Translations under genes and position numbers: made by a program
The notes under the pieces: generated by a model
What the model saw: only the letters and a program-made list of their open reading frames with translations
Databases searched by the model: none
What the model was told of the DNA's origin: nothing
Shown: in pieces, positions 43,585 to 52,348 of the stretch
Layout of the letters: every line of letters starts with the position of its first letter
How positions within the stretch are numbered: position 1 is the stretch's first letter
DNA from: Hyphomonas sp.
GTDB lineage: Bacteria > Pseudomonadota > Alphaproteobacteria > Caulobacterales > Hyphomonadaceae
DNA: 59,402 nucleotides
Assembly (NCBI RefSeq): GCF_022844445.1
Contig: NZ_JALHLS010000015.1
Location: forward strand, 1 to 59,402
Direction: 5' to 3'

Positions 43585-44397
43585 CTAAGGCGTCGTGCGC
43601 CCGCGCGAAAACGTCCAGTCGACATAGAGCATGCCGCCCTGAACGACGACCTCCTGCTTGCCATCGCCAATGGGACCCTCAAGCGTGAAATCCATCACCG
43701 CCATCGGCGCGGCGGAGGCTGCGACGCGCTTGGCAGGATAGCCAGGAGCCTCATCTTGCTGGAAACCGTCGGCGCTGGGTGAGAGGAACATGTAGCGCGT
43801 ACGCGCCTTGTTCAGGTCGGTCTCAACCGTCAGGGGTGTATCGCCGGTGCTGAGCGGCCGCGTGCCGGCTGTCCGGACAATGGGTTCAGGACCGGCAAGG
43901 GTCGGATCGTCGGCATGGTAGCTGTCTTCGATTGTCAGGCTGCCGGTGCAGTCCTCGTTCCACCAGGGCTGGTAGGCGCCGGTGGCGGCGAACGGTTCAG
44001 CGTTCGGATCATCCATGACCGCGAAGTACGAATAGGGAGCTTCGGCGCTGGACGTGACGGGGCAGAGCAATTGGGCCGTGCGCTTGTAGACTGACGTGGT
44101 CAGGCCTTCGGCGGGGATTCCCGTCACAATCTCGGCCGACCACCGGATCGTTATGGCAAGGTTGCCCTCAACGCCTGAGGCCTCGGCAAGCAGGCCGCCG
44201 CCCGGTTTTGCAGCTGGTCCGGCAGCAGATGCAGCCGGCGCCGGATCCGGCATTGTGGCAGGCGTCTCGTCCGATGGGGCGCCGCCCTTTGCCGAGGCGG
44301 GAGCCGGGTCGCTCGTGGCGGCGGGCTTTTCGCAGGCGGTCAGTGTGGCGAAGAGCGCGGTCAGCGCGAACATAGCCGCAGTTTTGGGCACTTGCAT
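43585..44397 (-). CDS. Lipoprotein with Ala/Pro-rich linker, function unknown
   Basis: 270 aa from the ATG at 44397 (GGAGGGA directly upstream). Lipobox LTAC (Cys22), then an Ala/Pro-rich linker of about 55 residues and a beta-rich globular domain (VEGNLAITIRW, RTAQLLCPVTS, YSYFAVMDD, ALMYVDWTF-type ending). Two cysteines (LLCPV, EDCTG) may pair. No family recognised. Divergent from the LuxR-type gene with a 351-nt gap. Confidence 0.65.
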   Translation of the reverse strand: MQVPKTAAMFALTALFATLTACEKPAATSDPAPASAKGGAPSDETPATMPDPAPAASAAGPAAKPGGGLLAEASGVEGNLAITIRWSAEIVTGIPAEGLTTSVYKRTAQLLCPVTSSAEAPYSYFAVMDDPNAEPFAATGAYQPWWNEDCTGSLTIEDSYHADDPTLAGPEPIVRTAGTRPLSTGDTPLTVETDLNKARTRYMFLSPSADGFQQDEAPGYPAKRVAASAAPMAVMDFTLEGPIGDGKQEVVVQGGMLYVDWTFSRGRTTP

Positions 44398-44748
44398 TCC
44401 CTCCAGGCGTGATGCGCCATCTTTGCCCTTGCGTGCCGCCGCAGGCAAGCGGCGGTCTTTCAGTGCACAAACGAAAGTCCGGTGGAGCTTGCCCCGGCTA
44501 CAGGCTCGACATTTGGTCATTGCAAGGGGCTTTCCCGGTTGCGGCCGCCGGCCTTTGCGCCGGCCTGCGTCCGGCACCTCGCCGGAAACTGTTACAGGGA
44601 TAGCCTCCCGCGGCGGCTGGACGGCCGTCGATTTGCGCCCGTGCGGGACGCGCACTCGCGGGACATTTCCGAATTTGCCGCCGGTTCTCTTGACTTTGGT
44701 TGGCCCAGCTTGGACTCAAACTCTGTGAATGGGCGGGCAGTTCAAAGC
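44398..44748. other. Divergent promoter region
   Basis: 351 nt between the lipoprotein and LuxR-type genes. Open frames extend through it on the plus strand but show no motif. A TTGACT occurs near 44691 without a good -10. No palindrome comparable to the regulon element. Confidence 0.45.
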
Positions 44749-45972
44749 ATGAAAAAGGGCACCGAAACGGCGACTGGGAGGAACGGACGCTCAAGCAGCC
44801 GCCGCACCTTGGATCGTCTCCGGGCATTCTGCAGGTCAGGCTTGTCTGCACACCAGATCATTGGCGAGCAGATTCGCGTCATCGCCGAGACTCTAAACAC
44901 CAATTCGGTGCCCGCGTTCTACGTACTTGAAAATCAGGACGTTCCGCAGAGCGACTTTCAAGTGTGGCGCGGCACCGAAACCATGACTGACGAGATCCGC
45001 GCGGCGCTTTCGTCGAACTTCTGGCCGGGTCCCCCGGAGACACCCTCGCCGCAGGACCTTCTGTCAGGTCAGCGCACCGAACGGTTCGTTGCCGTAACTT
45101 TGTGGGGTGCCAGGACGCCGCCAATGCCCTGGGAGTCGCTCTGGCGCGAGCGCAATGTTCGCCACGGGCTGTACGGTGCATTTTTCTCGCGCAAAGGGCG
45201 CATCGGGATAATGCTTGCGTCACGCGGCAACGACGACGCCGCGTTTGAAGCCTCGCACGTCACGTTCGTGCAAGACTGCGCGCCGTATCTGGAGGCTGCA
45301 CTGGACCAGCCGATCCCAGCCTCCGACGAAGGCTTCAGTCCGGCAGAGAGCGTGCAGATCCGTTTCGGGACAGATGGGCGCATCGCGGCGATGAGTTTTG
45401 GAGGCCCCGAGATTCTGCGCGACTTAGCGGGCGGCGGGCCCCGCGCCGCAGAATTGGGTCGGCAGATGGTGGAGCAGGCCAACCAAGCGCAAATTGGCGC
45501 ACAGCAGCTTGATGGTGGCGCAAGGACCGCGCTGACCTTGGCCGGTTCGGTCGATGAACGAGCTTTTCGCAGCACCATGTTCGACCTGTCGCTGCGCCCG
45601 ATGCAGGACCCGGACCGGCGGGGCGTGAGCTTGCTGCTTCAGGATAACGGGTACGGCCGGTTTCAGTTGCGCATCTCCACGATGATTGGATTGAACGGCG
45701 AACTGGAGCGCATTGGAATGCTGACGCGGTTCGTGCCGCCTTTGCTGCTCCGGCTTCGCGGCGCGCTCGCGGTTCAGGCATCGGGGCGAGAAATCCAGCT
45801 GCTGTGCGCGCTCGATGCGAATGCGACGTTGAAGACTGCAGCCAGGGAGTTGAACATTGCGGTTTCAACCGCGCGTACGCTCGCAGAGCGTTTGGCGGCA
45901 CGCGTGGGCGCAAACGGCATGGTGCAAGCCGCCGACCGGCTGATGGAGATCGGCCGCTCAGCGGAGTGGTGA
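44749..45972 (+). CDS. LuxR-type HTH regulator
   Basis: 407 aa from the ATG at 44749. The N-terminal two thirds look like a GAF/PAS-type sensory region without identifiable ligands. The C-terminus (about 343-400) carries ASGREIQLLCALDANATLK and AARELNIAVSTARTLAERL, matching the LuxR/GerE helix-turn-helix in which the recognition helix follows IAVSTARTL. There is no receiver or autoinducer-binding signature that I recognise. The next gene is a secreted protein 146 nt downstream. Confidence 0.75.
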   Translation: MKKGTETATGRNGRSSSRRTLDRLRAFCRSGLSAHQIIGEQIRVIAETLNTNSVPAFYVLENQDVPQSDFQVWRGTETMTDEIRAALSSNFWPGPPETPSPQDLLSGQRTERFVAVTLWGARTPPMPWESLWRERNVRHGLYGAFFSRKGRIGIMLASRGNDDAAFEASHVTFVQDCAPYLEAALDQPIPASDEGFSPAESVQIRFGTDGRIAAMSFGGPEILRDLAGGGPRAAELGRQMVEQANQAQIGAQQLDGGARTALTLAGSVDERAFRSTMFDLSLRPMQDPDRRGVSLLLQDNGYGRFQLRISTMIGLNGELERIGMLTRFVPPLLLRLRGALAVQASGREIQLLCALDANATLKTAARELNIAVSTARTLAERLAARVGANGMVQAADRLMEIGRSAEW

Positions 45973-46118
45973 GGCGGCAAGCCGCCCCAGCGCCAACTGT
46001 CCCGCTGCGGGGGGACAAACGCGGTGCGCAGCCTATCGCTGCCTTGACCCTGCACAGACCGGTCGGCAGTGCTTTGCTTGGGGCGCACGCGGTACTCGTT
46101 TTGGAAACAGGTGACATC

Positions 46119-46880
46119 ATGTTGAACAAAGGTTTGGCGGCCGCGGCCGTACTTCTCTGTTTGGGCGGCGCGCCGGCCTTCGCCGACTGCATCGATTACT
46201 CTCCGGCCCGAGGTAAAGCCCAGGCGGATGCGCTCGCCGCGCGCCCACCGGCATTCGACTCGATCGGTTTGCCGCCCATCAGCGGGCTCACGCTCGACGC
46301 CGTCAAGACCGTCGGCGACCCCAAATGCGATGGTCCGGTCGATGACTACTGGTACGTGGGAAGGGTCCCATTCCGCACCTTCGTCGAAGAGATCCATCCT
46401 TTCATCGCGCCGCGCATCACGGTCGATGGCATGAATCGGCAGTGGTACAATAATCCCTATCATTCCGACGACATCATCCTTTCCTCCGGCACGGTCCTCG
46501 GGCTTTTCCTCGACCGCGAGCAGAACCTCGTCCAGATCAGCGTGAAGCCCGCGAGTCCTTCGGGTGCGCCGTCCCAAGTCTACCAACCTTATTCGGTGAA
46601 TGACATTGTGAGCGGCACCCCGTGGGTCGGCGGCCAGAACGGGAACTTCATTCAGGTGGGCACGGAAGCCGAGAACGGCGCGGCCTCGTCCGGCCAAGGG
46701 GCAGCGACAGCCGAGACGACGCCCGCAGCCTGTCCCGGCAGCAGCTCGTCTGACAGCGCCGAAACTGTCGGGAAGGAAGTTGGCGGCCGCGTGCTCGGCG
46801 GCGGCTGGGGGCGCTCCTTGGGCGGAACAGTTGGCGGGCTGCTCGGCAGCCGAAAGAAAACTGAACCGTCAGGCTGCTGA
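46119..46880 (+). CDS. Secreted protein with glycine-zipper-like tail, unknown
   Basis: 253 aa from the ATG at 46119. Signal peptide (GLAAAAVLLCLGGAPAFAD), then a globular part with CIDYSPARGK, DDYWYVGRVPFRTFVEE and DDIILSSGTVLGLFLD segments, an Ala/Ser/Thr-rich linker, and a C-terminal stretch GKEVGGRVLGGGWGR-SLGGTVGGLLG with glycines at zipper-like spacing. No family recognised. Its 3' 229 nt overlap, antisense, a minus-strand frame with its own signal peptide (46652-47128). Confidence 0.68.
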   Translation: MLNKGLAAAAVLLCLGGAPAFADCIDYSPARGKAQADALAARPPAFDSIGLPPISGLTLDAVKTVGDPKCDGPVDDYWYVGRVPFRTFVEEIHPFIAPRITVDGMNRQWYNNPYHSDDIILSSGTVLGLFLDREQNLVQISVKPASPSGAPSQVYQPYSVNDIVSGTPWVGGQNGNFIQVGTEAENGAASSGQGAATAETTPAACPGSSSSDSAETVGKEVGGRVLGGGWGRSLGGTVGGLLGSRKKTEPSGC

Positions 46881-47128
46881 AACGCAACCTCGTCATGCGG
46901 GGCTCCGGTCCCCAGGTCCTCCACTATGGCTGCGACGAGCCGGGTTGCTTCATCAGCATCGATCTCCGGCGTAGCGGCACTCTCCAGAAGCGCGGTAGCT
47001 AGAGGGTCTTCGATAACTAACGGTTTGTCATCGGCGTGCGCTGGTTGGCATACAAGCAGCGCCAGGCAAGCCATTTTCAACAAGCGCACAGCACAGCGTC
47101 CTGACGGCCGATTTGCATTTTCTGCCAA
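46652..47128 (-). CDS. Possible small secreted protein (antisense overlap)
   Basis: 158 aa if real. The N-terminus is a plausible signal peptide (VRLLKMACLALLVCQPAHA) followed by a sensible helical part (DEATRLVAAIVEDLGTG). The last half is antisense to the secreted-protein gene and is Pro/Ser-rich, as expected of a shadow. I keep it as a candidate because the 5' half covers otherwise empty sequence (46881-47128); codon use there is less GC-skewed than in its neighbours. Equally, it may be noise. Confidence 0.35.
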   Translation of the reverse strand: MAENANRPSGRCAVRLLKMACLALLVCQPAHADDKPLVIEDPLATALLESAATPEIDADEATRLVAAIVEDLGTGAPHDEVAFQQPDGSVFFRLPSSPPTVPPKERPQPPPSTRPPTSFPTVSALSDELLPGQAAGVVSAVAAPWPDEAAPFSASVPT

Positions 47129-47187
47129 TTTTCGCCAGGGCGCACAACGTGCGATCTTGTTGCCGCAGAAGGCTTGAAGGGCTTGGA

Positions 47188-48078
47188 TTATGCCGGTTCG
47201 CAGACGTCGATGCTCAACGTCCCTGTCAGGCAGTCACCAGGCTCGAGACTGTCCATTTGCTGCCAGGCGTCTAGGCCGGGAAGGTTGGCGGCATCGTTCA
47301 CGTGTGAAACAGGTTCAAGACAGAGGGATTCTCCGCCGGCCGGGCAATAGATCACGAGATTGGAGAACGCAGCGCTGGCTGAAAGGTCAATCCGGAACTT
47401 TGGATCAGCATATTCGAGCCGGGCCGTTCGGCTCCAGCCTGTGAAACAATTGTCGAGGTCGAGCGTGTCTGGAGATACGTTCCGCAAACCATCTGTGGGC
47501 GGATGAAGCGCAGACCAGTATGTCGGAATGCCCGGATCGGCGCCGTCGGTCTGCCAGCAGCCTTCCGCCTCAAGGGACAGGGCAAGACCGGGCCGGCGCG
47601 GAAAATAGGGATGCAGGCCAATGCCGGCCGGCATGGTTTGCGTCCCCGTATTCTTAAGGGAAAGCGCCAGGGTCAGACGGTTTGCCTGGACTGTTAGATG
47701 CTGGCTTGCGGCATAGGGCCAAGGCCAGGCCCCGCCGGCGTTGTTCTGGACCATGACCAGCTCATCGGGGCCGGACACTTGCAGCGACCAGGCGCACCGC
47801 CAGCCAAGTCCATGCAGCGCGTGCGGCATCGCAAATTCGGGCGCGGGCAGGCAGGTCCTTTGCCCGAGATAGCTGAACGCGGCCTGCCGGATCCGGTTTG
47901 AAAACGGGACCAGAGGGAAACATCCGGCACCCGCAGTCTCGGGCCAGGCGCCGCGCCTGGCCGGCGAAAAGACGTCGTGGCCGCGCCACTGGCAGACCCG
48001 AACCTGTCCGCCCCGCGCCGCGTCGATCTCCACGTGCCATTCGCCCGATTGCAGCGTGCAGACATCAGCGGTCTCCAT
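47188..48078 (-). CDS. galM: Aldose 1-epimerase (galactose mutarotase)
   Basis: 296 aa. Interconverts the alpha and beta anomers of galactose released by the glycosidases. Catalytic features: ALHGLGWR (His), GLHPYFP (His) and LCLEPVSHVNDAANLPG (Glu). The start ATG (48078-48076) directly abuts the galK stop (48081-48079), so it is the third gene of the operon galT-galK-galM. A broken relative lies at 42913-43340. Confidence 0.92.
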   Translation of the reverse strand: METADVCTLQSGEWHVEIDAARGGQVRVCQWRGHDVFSPARRGAWPETAGAGCFPLVPFSNRIRQAAFSYLGQRTCLPAPEFAMPHALHGLGWRCAWSLQVSGPDELVMVQNNAGGAWPWPYAASQHLTVQANRLTLALSLKNTGTQTMPAGIGLHPYFPRRPGLALSLEAEGCWQTDGADPGIPTYWSALHPPTDGLRNVSPDTLDLDNCFTGWSRTARLEYADPKFRIDLSASAAFSNLVIYCPAGGESLCLEPVSHVNDAANLPGLDAWQQMDSLEPGDCLTGTLSIDVCEPA

Positions 48079-49089
48079 TCAGGCGATCCGCGCGGCGCCT
48101 GGATGACGTGCCTTCAACGCGTTCCACCAGGTCTCGGCGCGCTCGGCTGGGACCAGGCAAACAAAACACCCGCCGAAGCCTGCACCAGTGAGACGCGCGC
48201 CGTCCGCGCCGAGCGCGGCTGCGTCGTGCACGATCGCGTCCATCTCCGGGACCGAGACGTCGAGATCATCGCGCAGGGACGCGTGACTGGCGTTCATCAG
48301 CGCCCCGAAGGCCTGCCGGTCGCCAGACCGGAGCGCCGCGGCGGCGTTCAGCGCGCGGTGACCCTCGGTGATGACATGACGGGCCCGGCGGGCGAGGACC
48401 GGCGAAAGCGCCGCAGCAGAGGTAAGCTCGCCGTCGCAAAGATACGCGACACCGAGCGCTTCGGCTGCCGCAAGGCATTCCTCCCGCCGGATCTTGTAGC
48501 GTCCGTCCGCCAGGGCGCGGCCGATGCCGGAATGGATCACGGCGATGGTCCAGTCCGCGGGAACCGGGATGATCTCATACGAACAATCCCGCGTGTCGAG
48601 CGCCAGAACGCTGCCCGGCGCGCCGACGGCGACGGCCATCTGATCCATGATCCCGCAGGGCACGCCTATGAAGTCGTTCTCGATGGCCTTTGCGGCACGG
48701 GCGATCTGCACCGGATCGATGCCTTCCAGATGACAGCTCGCGGCTTTGAGCGCTGCCACGATGGTGGCCGCCGAAGATGACAGGCCGGCGCCGACCGGAA
48801 TGCTGCTCGTCAAGGTCACATCCTGGCCGCCCGTCAGCCAGCCCTGACGGCGCGCATATTGCAGGCCGCCGCGGACATAATCAGACCAGTGCCCGGCAGC
48901 AGGCGCGTCGAGCCCGAACCCGGTGCAACCTGCAAACTGCTGCGACTGGACCCGGTCAACGGCTTGCGCGTTGCCGCGCAGTTCCAGTTCGACCGACTGC
49001 GACAGCGCCATGGGCAGCACGGTGCCGCCGTTGAAGTCGATCCATTCGCCGATCAGGTTTACGCGCCCGGGTGTCCTCGCAAAGCTCAT
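48079..49089 (-). CDS. galK: Galactokinase
   Basis: 336 aa GHMP kinase that phosphorylates galactose at C1 with ATP. The substrate motif GRVNLIGEWIDFNGG sits at the N-terminus, the ATP loop reads PVGAGLSSSAA and the third motif GAGFGGC. Slightly shorter than E. coli GalK (about 380 aa), with no N-terminal extension. Overlaps galT by 4 nt (ATGA at 49086-49089), so tightly coupled. Confidence 0.94.
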   Translation of the reverse strand: MSFARTPGRVNLIGEWIDFNGGTVLPMALSQSVELELRGNAQAVDRVQSQQFAGCTGFGLDAPAAGHWSDYVRGGLQYARRQGWLTGGQDVTLTSSIPVGAGLSSSAATIVAALKAASCHLEGIDPVQIARAAKAIENDFIGVPCGIMDQMAVAVGAPGSVLALDTRDCSYEIIPVPADWTIAVIHSGIGRALADGRYKIRREECLAAAEALGVAYLCDGELTSAAALSPVLARRARHVITEGHRALNAAAALRSGDRQAFGALMNASHASLRDDLDVSVPEMDAIVHDAAALGADGARLTGAGFGGCFVCLVPAERAETWWNALKARHPGAARIA

Positions 49090-50165
49090 AGTGATCTCAG
49101 CCTTTCTGCGGCCGCCTCGGGCACGACATCGACCGTGAAGACGCCGGTGAACTGCTCGACGCTGGCAAGGAACTTGAGCCGTCCGGCCGATCTCAGGACA
49201 GGGCAGAACTGCACCGTGAACTGGAAGGCCGGGCCAGCGCCGGCCGGCGCAGCCTGGAAACTCATCATGTAGGGCATGGGCTCACCGAAAAGCGCGTCCA
49301 GCCTGCGGGGCACTTCCGCAAGAAGCCGGGCAAGCGAGTGGATGCTGCCTGCGTCCATATCCCAGGGGCCGGCGCAGCGCTGGCGCGGCATGATCCAGGT
49401 CTCGTAGGGAAAGCGGGCGAAGGGGGGGCAGAAGACCGAAAGGTCGCCGTCCGCCGTTACGTCGAACTTGCCGTCCCAGGATGCGTGCTCGGCGATGAGG
49501 TCGAAGCCGTTGTCGAAAGCTCTGGCCGCCGACGCCTGCGGCGCCGGAACGCTTGGGAAGGCGTAGATCTGGCCGTGCGGGTGAGGCAGCGTGACCCCGA
49601 CCTGTTCGCCGCGGTTCTCGAACGCCATGACATAGGCAAATCCGGCCTCATGCAGGCACCTGTAGCGATCGATCAGCGCCTCGATGAGCAGCACCCGGCG
49701 CGCCTGGCTGAGCGTGGCGAGGCTCCCGGTCGATTCCTTGGAGAACACGACCACCTCGCATTGGCCATGTGCGGGGCCCGAAGCCCAGTCGCTGAGCCTG
49801 TCCGATCCGGTGACCGGGGCAAGGCTCGGAAACCTGTTCTCGAAAACCGCCAGTTCAAAATCCTCGAACGGGATTTCGGTGTCGGGCGCGCCGGGCCGGC
49901 CCGGCGCGAGCGGATCGTCGGCCGCAGAGGGCAGGAAGGTCCGCGATTGCCGGTGGGGAGCATAGATGGCCCAGGTGCCCCGCAGCGGGTCCTGTCGCAG
50001 CTCGCCGGGCGCTGTCTCGGGGCGCAGGAGCTCACCGAGGACCGGACCGTCATGCGGCGCATAACTGTAAAGGGCGAGGCACCGGCCATCCGCCTTGAGA
50101 TGATCCCGCCGGAACACCGGTCCGGTTGCCCCATCGAGTCTGGTTATTGACGGTTTGTATAACAT
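49086..50165 (-). CDS. galT: Galactose-1-phosphate uridylyltransferase
   Basis: 359 aa. Transfers UMP from UDP-glucose to galactose-1-phosphate. The HPHGQIY nucleophile motif is intact, with PVTGSDRLS-GQCEVVVFS and the aromatic YETWIMPR segment. First gene of the operon; no galE in the window. The ATG at 50165 lies inside a sequence resembling the island regulon element (50145-50164). Confidence 0.94.
   Translation of the reverse strand: MLYKPSITRLDGATGPVFRRDHLKADGRCLALYSYAPHDGPVLGELLRPETAPGELRQDPLRGTWAIYAPHRQSRTFLPSAADDPLAPGRPGAPDTEIPFEDFELAVFENRFPSLAPVTGSDRLSDWASGPAHGQCEVVVFSKESTGSLATLSQARRVLLIEALIDRYRCLHEAGFAYVMAFENRGEQVGVTLPHPHGQIYAFPSVPAPQASAARAFDNGFDLIAEHASWDGKFDVTADGDLSVFCPPFARFPYETWIMPRQRCAGPWDMDAGSIHSLARLLAEVPRRLDALFGEPMPYMMSFQAAPAGAGPAFQFTVQFCPVLRSAGRLKFLASVEQFTGVFTVDVVPEAAAERLRSL
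50145..50164 (+). promoter_or_regulatory. Regulon-element-like sequence over galT start (TATTGAC-GGTTTG-TATAACA)
   Basis: 13 of 14 fixed bases match the TATTGAC-N6-TATAATA element, but it lies within the galT start region (the start codon reads through its end). It may be chance or coding constraint; its similarity is striking given how AT-rich it is for this genome. Confidence 0.35.
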
Positions 50166-50229
50166 AGGGCCTAAAAAGCTGCTCTGCCCGGTGAAGGCAA
50201 GTGGATATTAGATAGCTACCGCATCAGCG

Positions 50230-50247
50230 TGTTTGATCCTAGAAACA
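50230..50247. promoter_or_regulatory. Operator-like inverted repeat (TGTTT-N8-AAACA)
   Basis: Short inverted repeat in the divergent galT/alpha-galactosidase promoter region (33 nt before the alpha-galactosidase start). Its form recalls LacI/GalR-type sites, but no such regulator is in the window. Confidence 0.35.
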
Positions 50248-50279
50248 ACGCAGCGGCAACAAGGGGCGGGAACGAGCAG

Positions 50280-52340
50280 ATGACAGACAGCCTGCGCCTT
50301 TCCGAGGGCGGTCTTGCCCTGAAAGTCGTTCGCACGGAAGCGTCGGGGTTCAGGCTTGTCTACCTTGGCCCGGCATCCGCCGAGCAGGGCATGGGGCCGG
50401 CGCCGGTCCTGCCGGCCGGGCCGGACCACCCACCTGGCCCGCGTCTCCTGGCGCAGCGAGGGGATGGATATGACGGATCATCCCTTCTCGAAGCTGTCGG
50501 CATGGCCGACGGGCGCGCCGCCGCGCTGAGACCGGTGTCGATGGAGCAGACATCCGGCGCCGGCATGCGCCTGCATTCGGCCGATCAGGCGCTCGGGCTG
50601 AGCGCTGCGGTCGAGATCCGCCTCGCGCACGGGCTGGTGCACATGCGCACCCGGGTGCACAATCGCGGCTCGCAGTCGGTCCTCCTCGTGCGCTGCGCCG
50701 CGCTGCTCCTGCCGCTGATGGACTGGGCTGATGAGATCGTCTCCGGATATGGTTCATGGGCGCGAGAGGGGCACCAATCGCGCCGCCCGCTGGAGGCCGG
50801 CTTTATCGGCAAGGCCGCGCGGCTGGGGCGTTCCGGATTTGACGGACCGCCCGGCCTCATCATCTGCGAGGCCGGCGCGGGCCAGACCGCCGGGCGCGTC
50901 CTCAGTGTCCAGCTCGCCTGGAGCGGCAGCCATCGCATCCAGGCCGAGCGGCTTCGGGACGGCGCCGGTGAACTGCTGGCAGAAGCGCTGTATGAGCCGG
51001 GCGAAATCCTGCTTGCGCCGGGCGAGACGTTCGAAACACCCGAGGCGCTCCTGGCGATCTCGGCGCAGGGTTTCGGCGGACTGACGCGGGCCTGGCACGG
51101 CCATGCACGCCGTCTCGTGCGATCTTTGGCCCGCCCGGTGCATTTCAATACCTGGGAAGCGCGTTACTTCGACTTTGATCAGGCGAGCCTTATAGACCTC
51201 GCGGGCCAGGCGGCGCAGCTCGGCGCCGAACGTTTCGTGCTCGACGATGGCTGGTTTTCCGGGCGCCGGAATGACAGGACGTCCCTCGGCGACTGGACCC
51301 CTGACCGTGACCGTTTCCCGGACGGGCTCGGGCCCCTGATGGGCGCTGTCCGGAAACTCGGCATGTCCTTCGGTCTGTGGGTCGAGCCAGAGATGGTCAG
51401 CCGCGAGAGCCAGTTGTACAGGGCGCATCCTGACTGGGCGCTGGGATATCCCGATGACATGGCGCCGACCGGGCGCAACCAGCTGGTTCTCGATCTCTCC
51501 AATCCCGAAGTTCGAGATTTCCTGTTTGGCGCCTTGTCGACGCTGCTCCGGCCCGGCGGGATCGACTACCTGAAATGGGATTGTAACCGGGAACTCTACC
51601 CCGCCACACACAAGGGCAGGCTGACCGCGACGGCGCAGGTGAGCGGGCTGTATGACCTTCTCGATCGTCTGCAGGCGGAGTTTCCGGATCTGGAGATCGA
51701 AAGCTGCGCCAGCGGCGGCGGGCGGATTGATTTCGGCATTCTGCCGCGTGTCATGCGCTTCTGGGCGAGTGATGCCACCGACGCGCTGGACCGGATCCGC
51801 ATCCAGGACAGCCTGTCCCGGTATATCCCGGCGGAAATGATGGGCAGCCATGTCGGGCCGTCTCCCAACCCGATCACCGGACGTGTCTTTCCGATGGCTT
51901 TCAGGGGCCTCGTGTCGCTGTTCGGGCACCTCGGGGTAGAGCTTGATCCGGCAAAGCTGACTGCGGATGAGCGCGCCACGCTGGCCGCTGTGATCGCGCT
52001 CCACAAGCAGCTGCGTACGTTCGTGCACGCAGGTACCTACAAGGTTCTCGGTACCGCGGACCCTGCGCTGCACGTCTCGGCGGTCATCCATCCGGAGGGC
52101 GGTGATTTCCTGCTGCGGGTCCTCAGGACCGGCATGTCCGCCTATCCCCTGCAGGCGCGGATCGCGGTTCCGGGCTTGCCGGAGGGCGCGCGCTATTCGG
52201 TCCAGGAACTCATCCTTGGCGAGGCGGGCGGCCGGGACCTCGGGGTTGAGACCGCCGAGGCGCTCGCCTGGGGCGGATTGCAAGGCGATCCGCGCATGCC
52301 TCACCACGGGCGCCTGTTCCAGTTCCATCAAATTCGTTGA
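50280..52340 (+). CDS. Alpha-galactosidase (GH36)
   Basis: 686 aa from the ATG at 50280 (a GTG at 50229 also fits). The N-terminal beta-sandwich is followed by the catalytic barrel with DDGWFSGRRNDRTSLGDW, GLWVEPEMVSRES, nucleophile Asp434 (LKWDCNRELY) and acid/base Asp498 (WASDATDALDR), as in GH36. Cleaves terminal alpha-galactosides (melibiose, raffinose type). No signal peptide, so cytoplasmic, implying uptake of intact alpha-galactosides. Its stop sits 8 nt before the beta-galactosidase ATG. Confidence 0.93.
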   Translation: MTDSLRLSEGGLALKVVRTEASGFRLVYLGPASAEQGMGPAPVLPAGPDHPPGPRLLAQRGDGYDGSSLLEAVGMADGRAAALRPVSMEQTSGAGMRLHSADQALGLSAAVEIRLAHGLVHMRTRVHNRGSQSVLLVRCAALLLPLMDWADEIVSGYGSWAREGHQSRRPLEAGFIGKAARLGRSGFDGPPGLIICEAGAGQTAGRVLSVQLAWSGSHRIQAERLRDGAGELLAEALYEPGEILLAPGETFETPEALLAISAQGFGGLTRAWHGHARRLVRSLARPVHFNTWEARYFDFDQASLIDLAGQAAQLGAERFVLDDGWFSGRRNDRTSLGDWTPDRDRFPDGLGPLMGAVRKLGMSFGLWVEPEMVSRESQLYRAHPDWALGYPDDMAPTGRNQLVLDLSNPEVRDFLFGALSTLLRPGGIDYLKWDCNRELYPATHKGRLTATAQVSGLYDLLDRLQAEFPDLEIESCASGGGRIDFGILPRVMRFWASDATDALDRIRIQDSLSRYIPAEMMGSHVGPSPNPITGRVFPMAFRGLVSLFGHLGVELDPAKLTADERATLAAVIALHKQLRTFVHAGTYKVLGTADPALHVSAVIHPEGGDFLLRVLRTGMSAYPLQARIAVPGLPEGARYSVQELILGEAGGRDLGVETAEALAWGGLQGDPRMPHHGRLFQFHQIR

Positions 52341-52348
52341 GTGCCTGC

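Noticed and set aside
45774..46697. 307-aa minus-strand frame opposite the secreted-protein gene
   Set aside because: Overlaps the LuxR-type and secreted-protein genes, no signal peptide or motif.
50754..52331. 525-aa minus-strand frame opposite the alpha-galactosidase gene
   Set aside because: Antisense to a gene with intact GH36 catalytic residues; no motif of its own.
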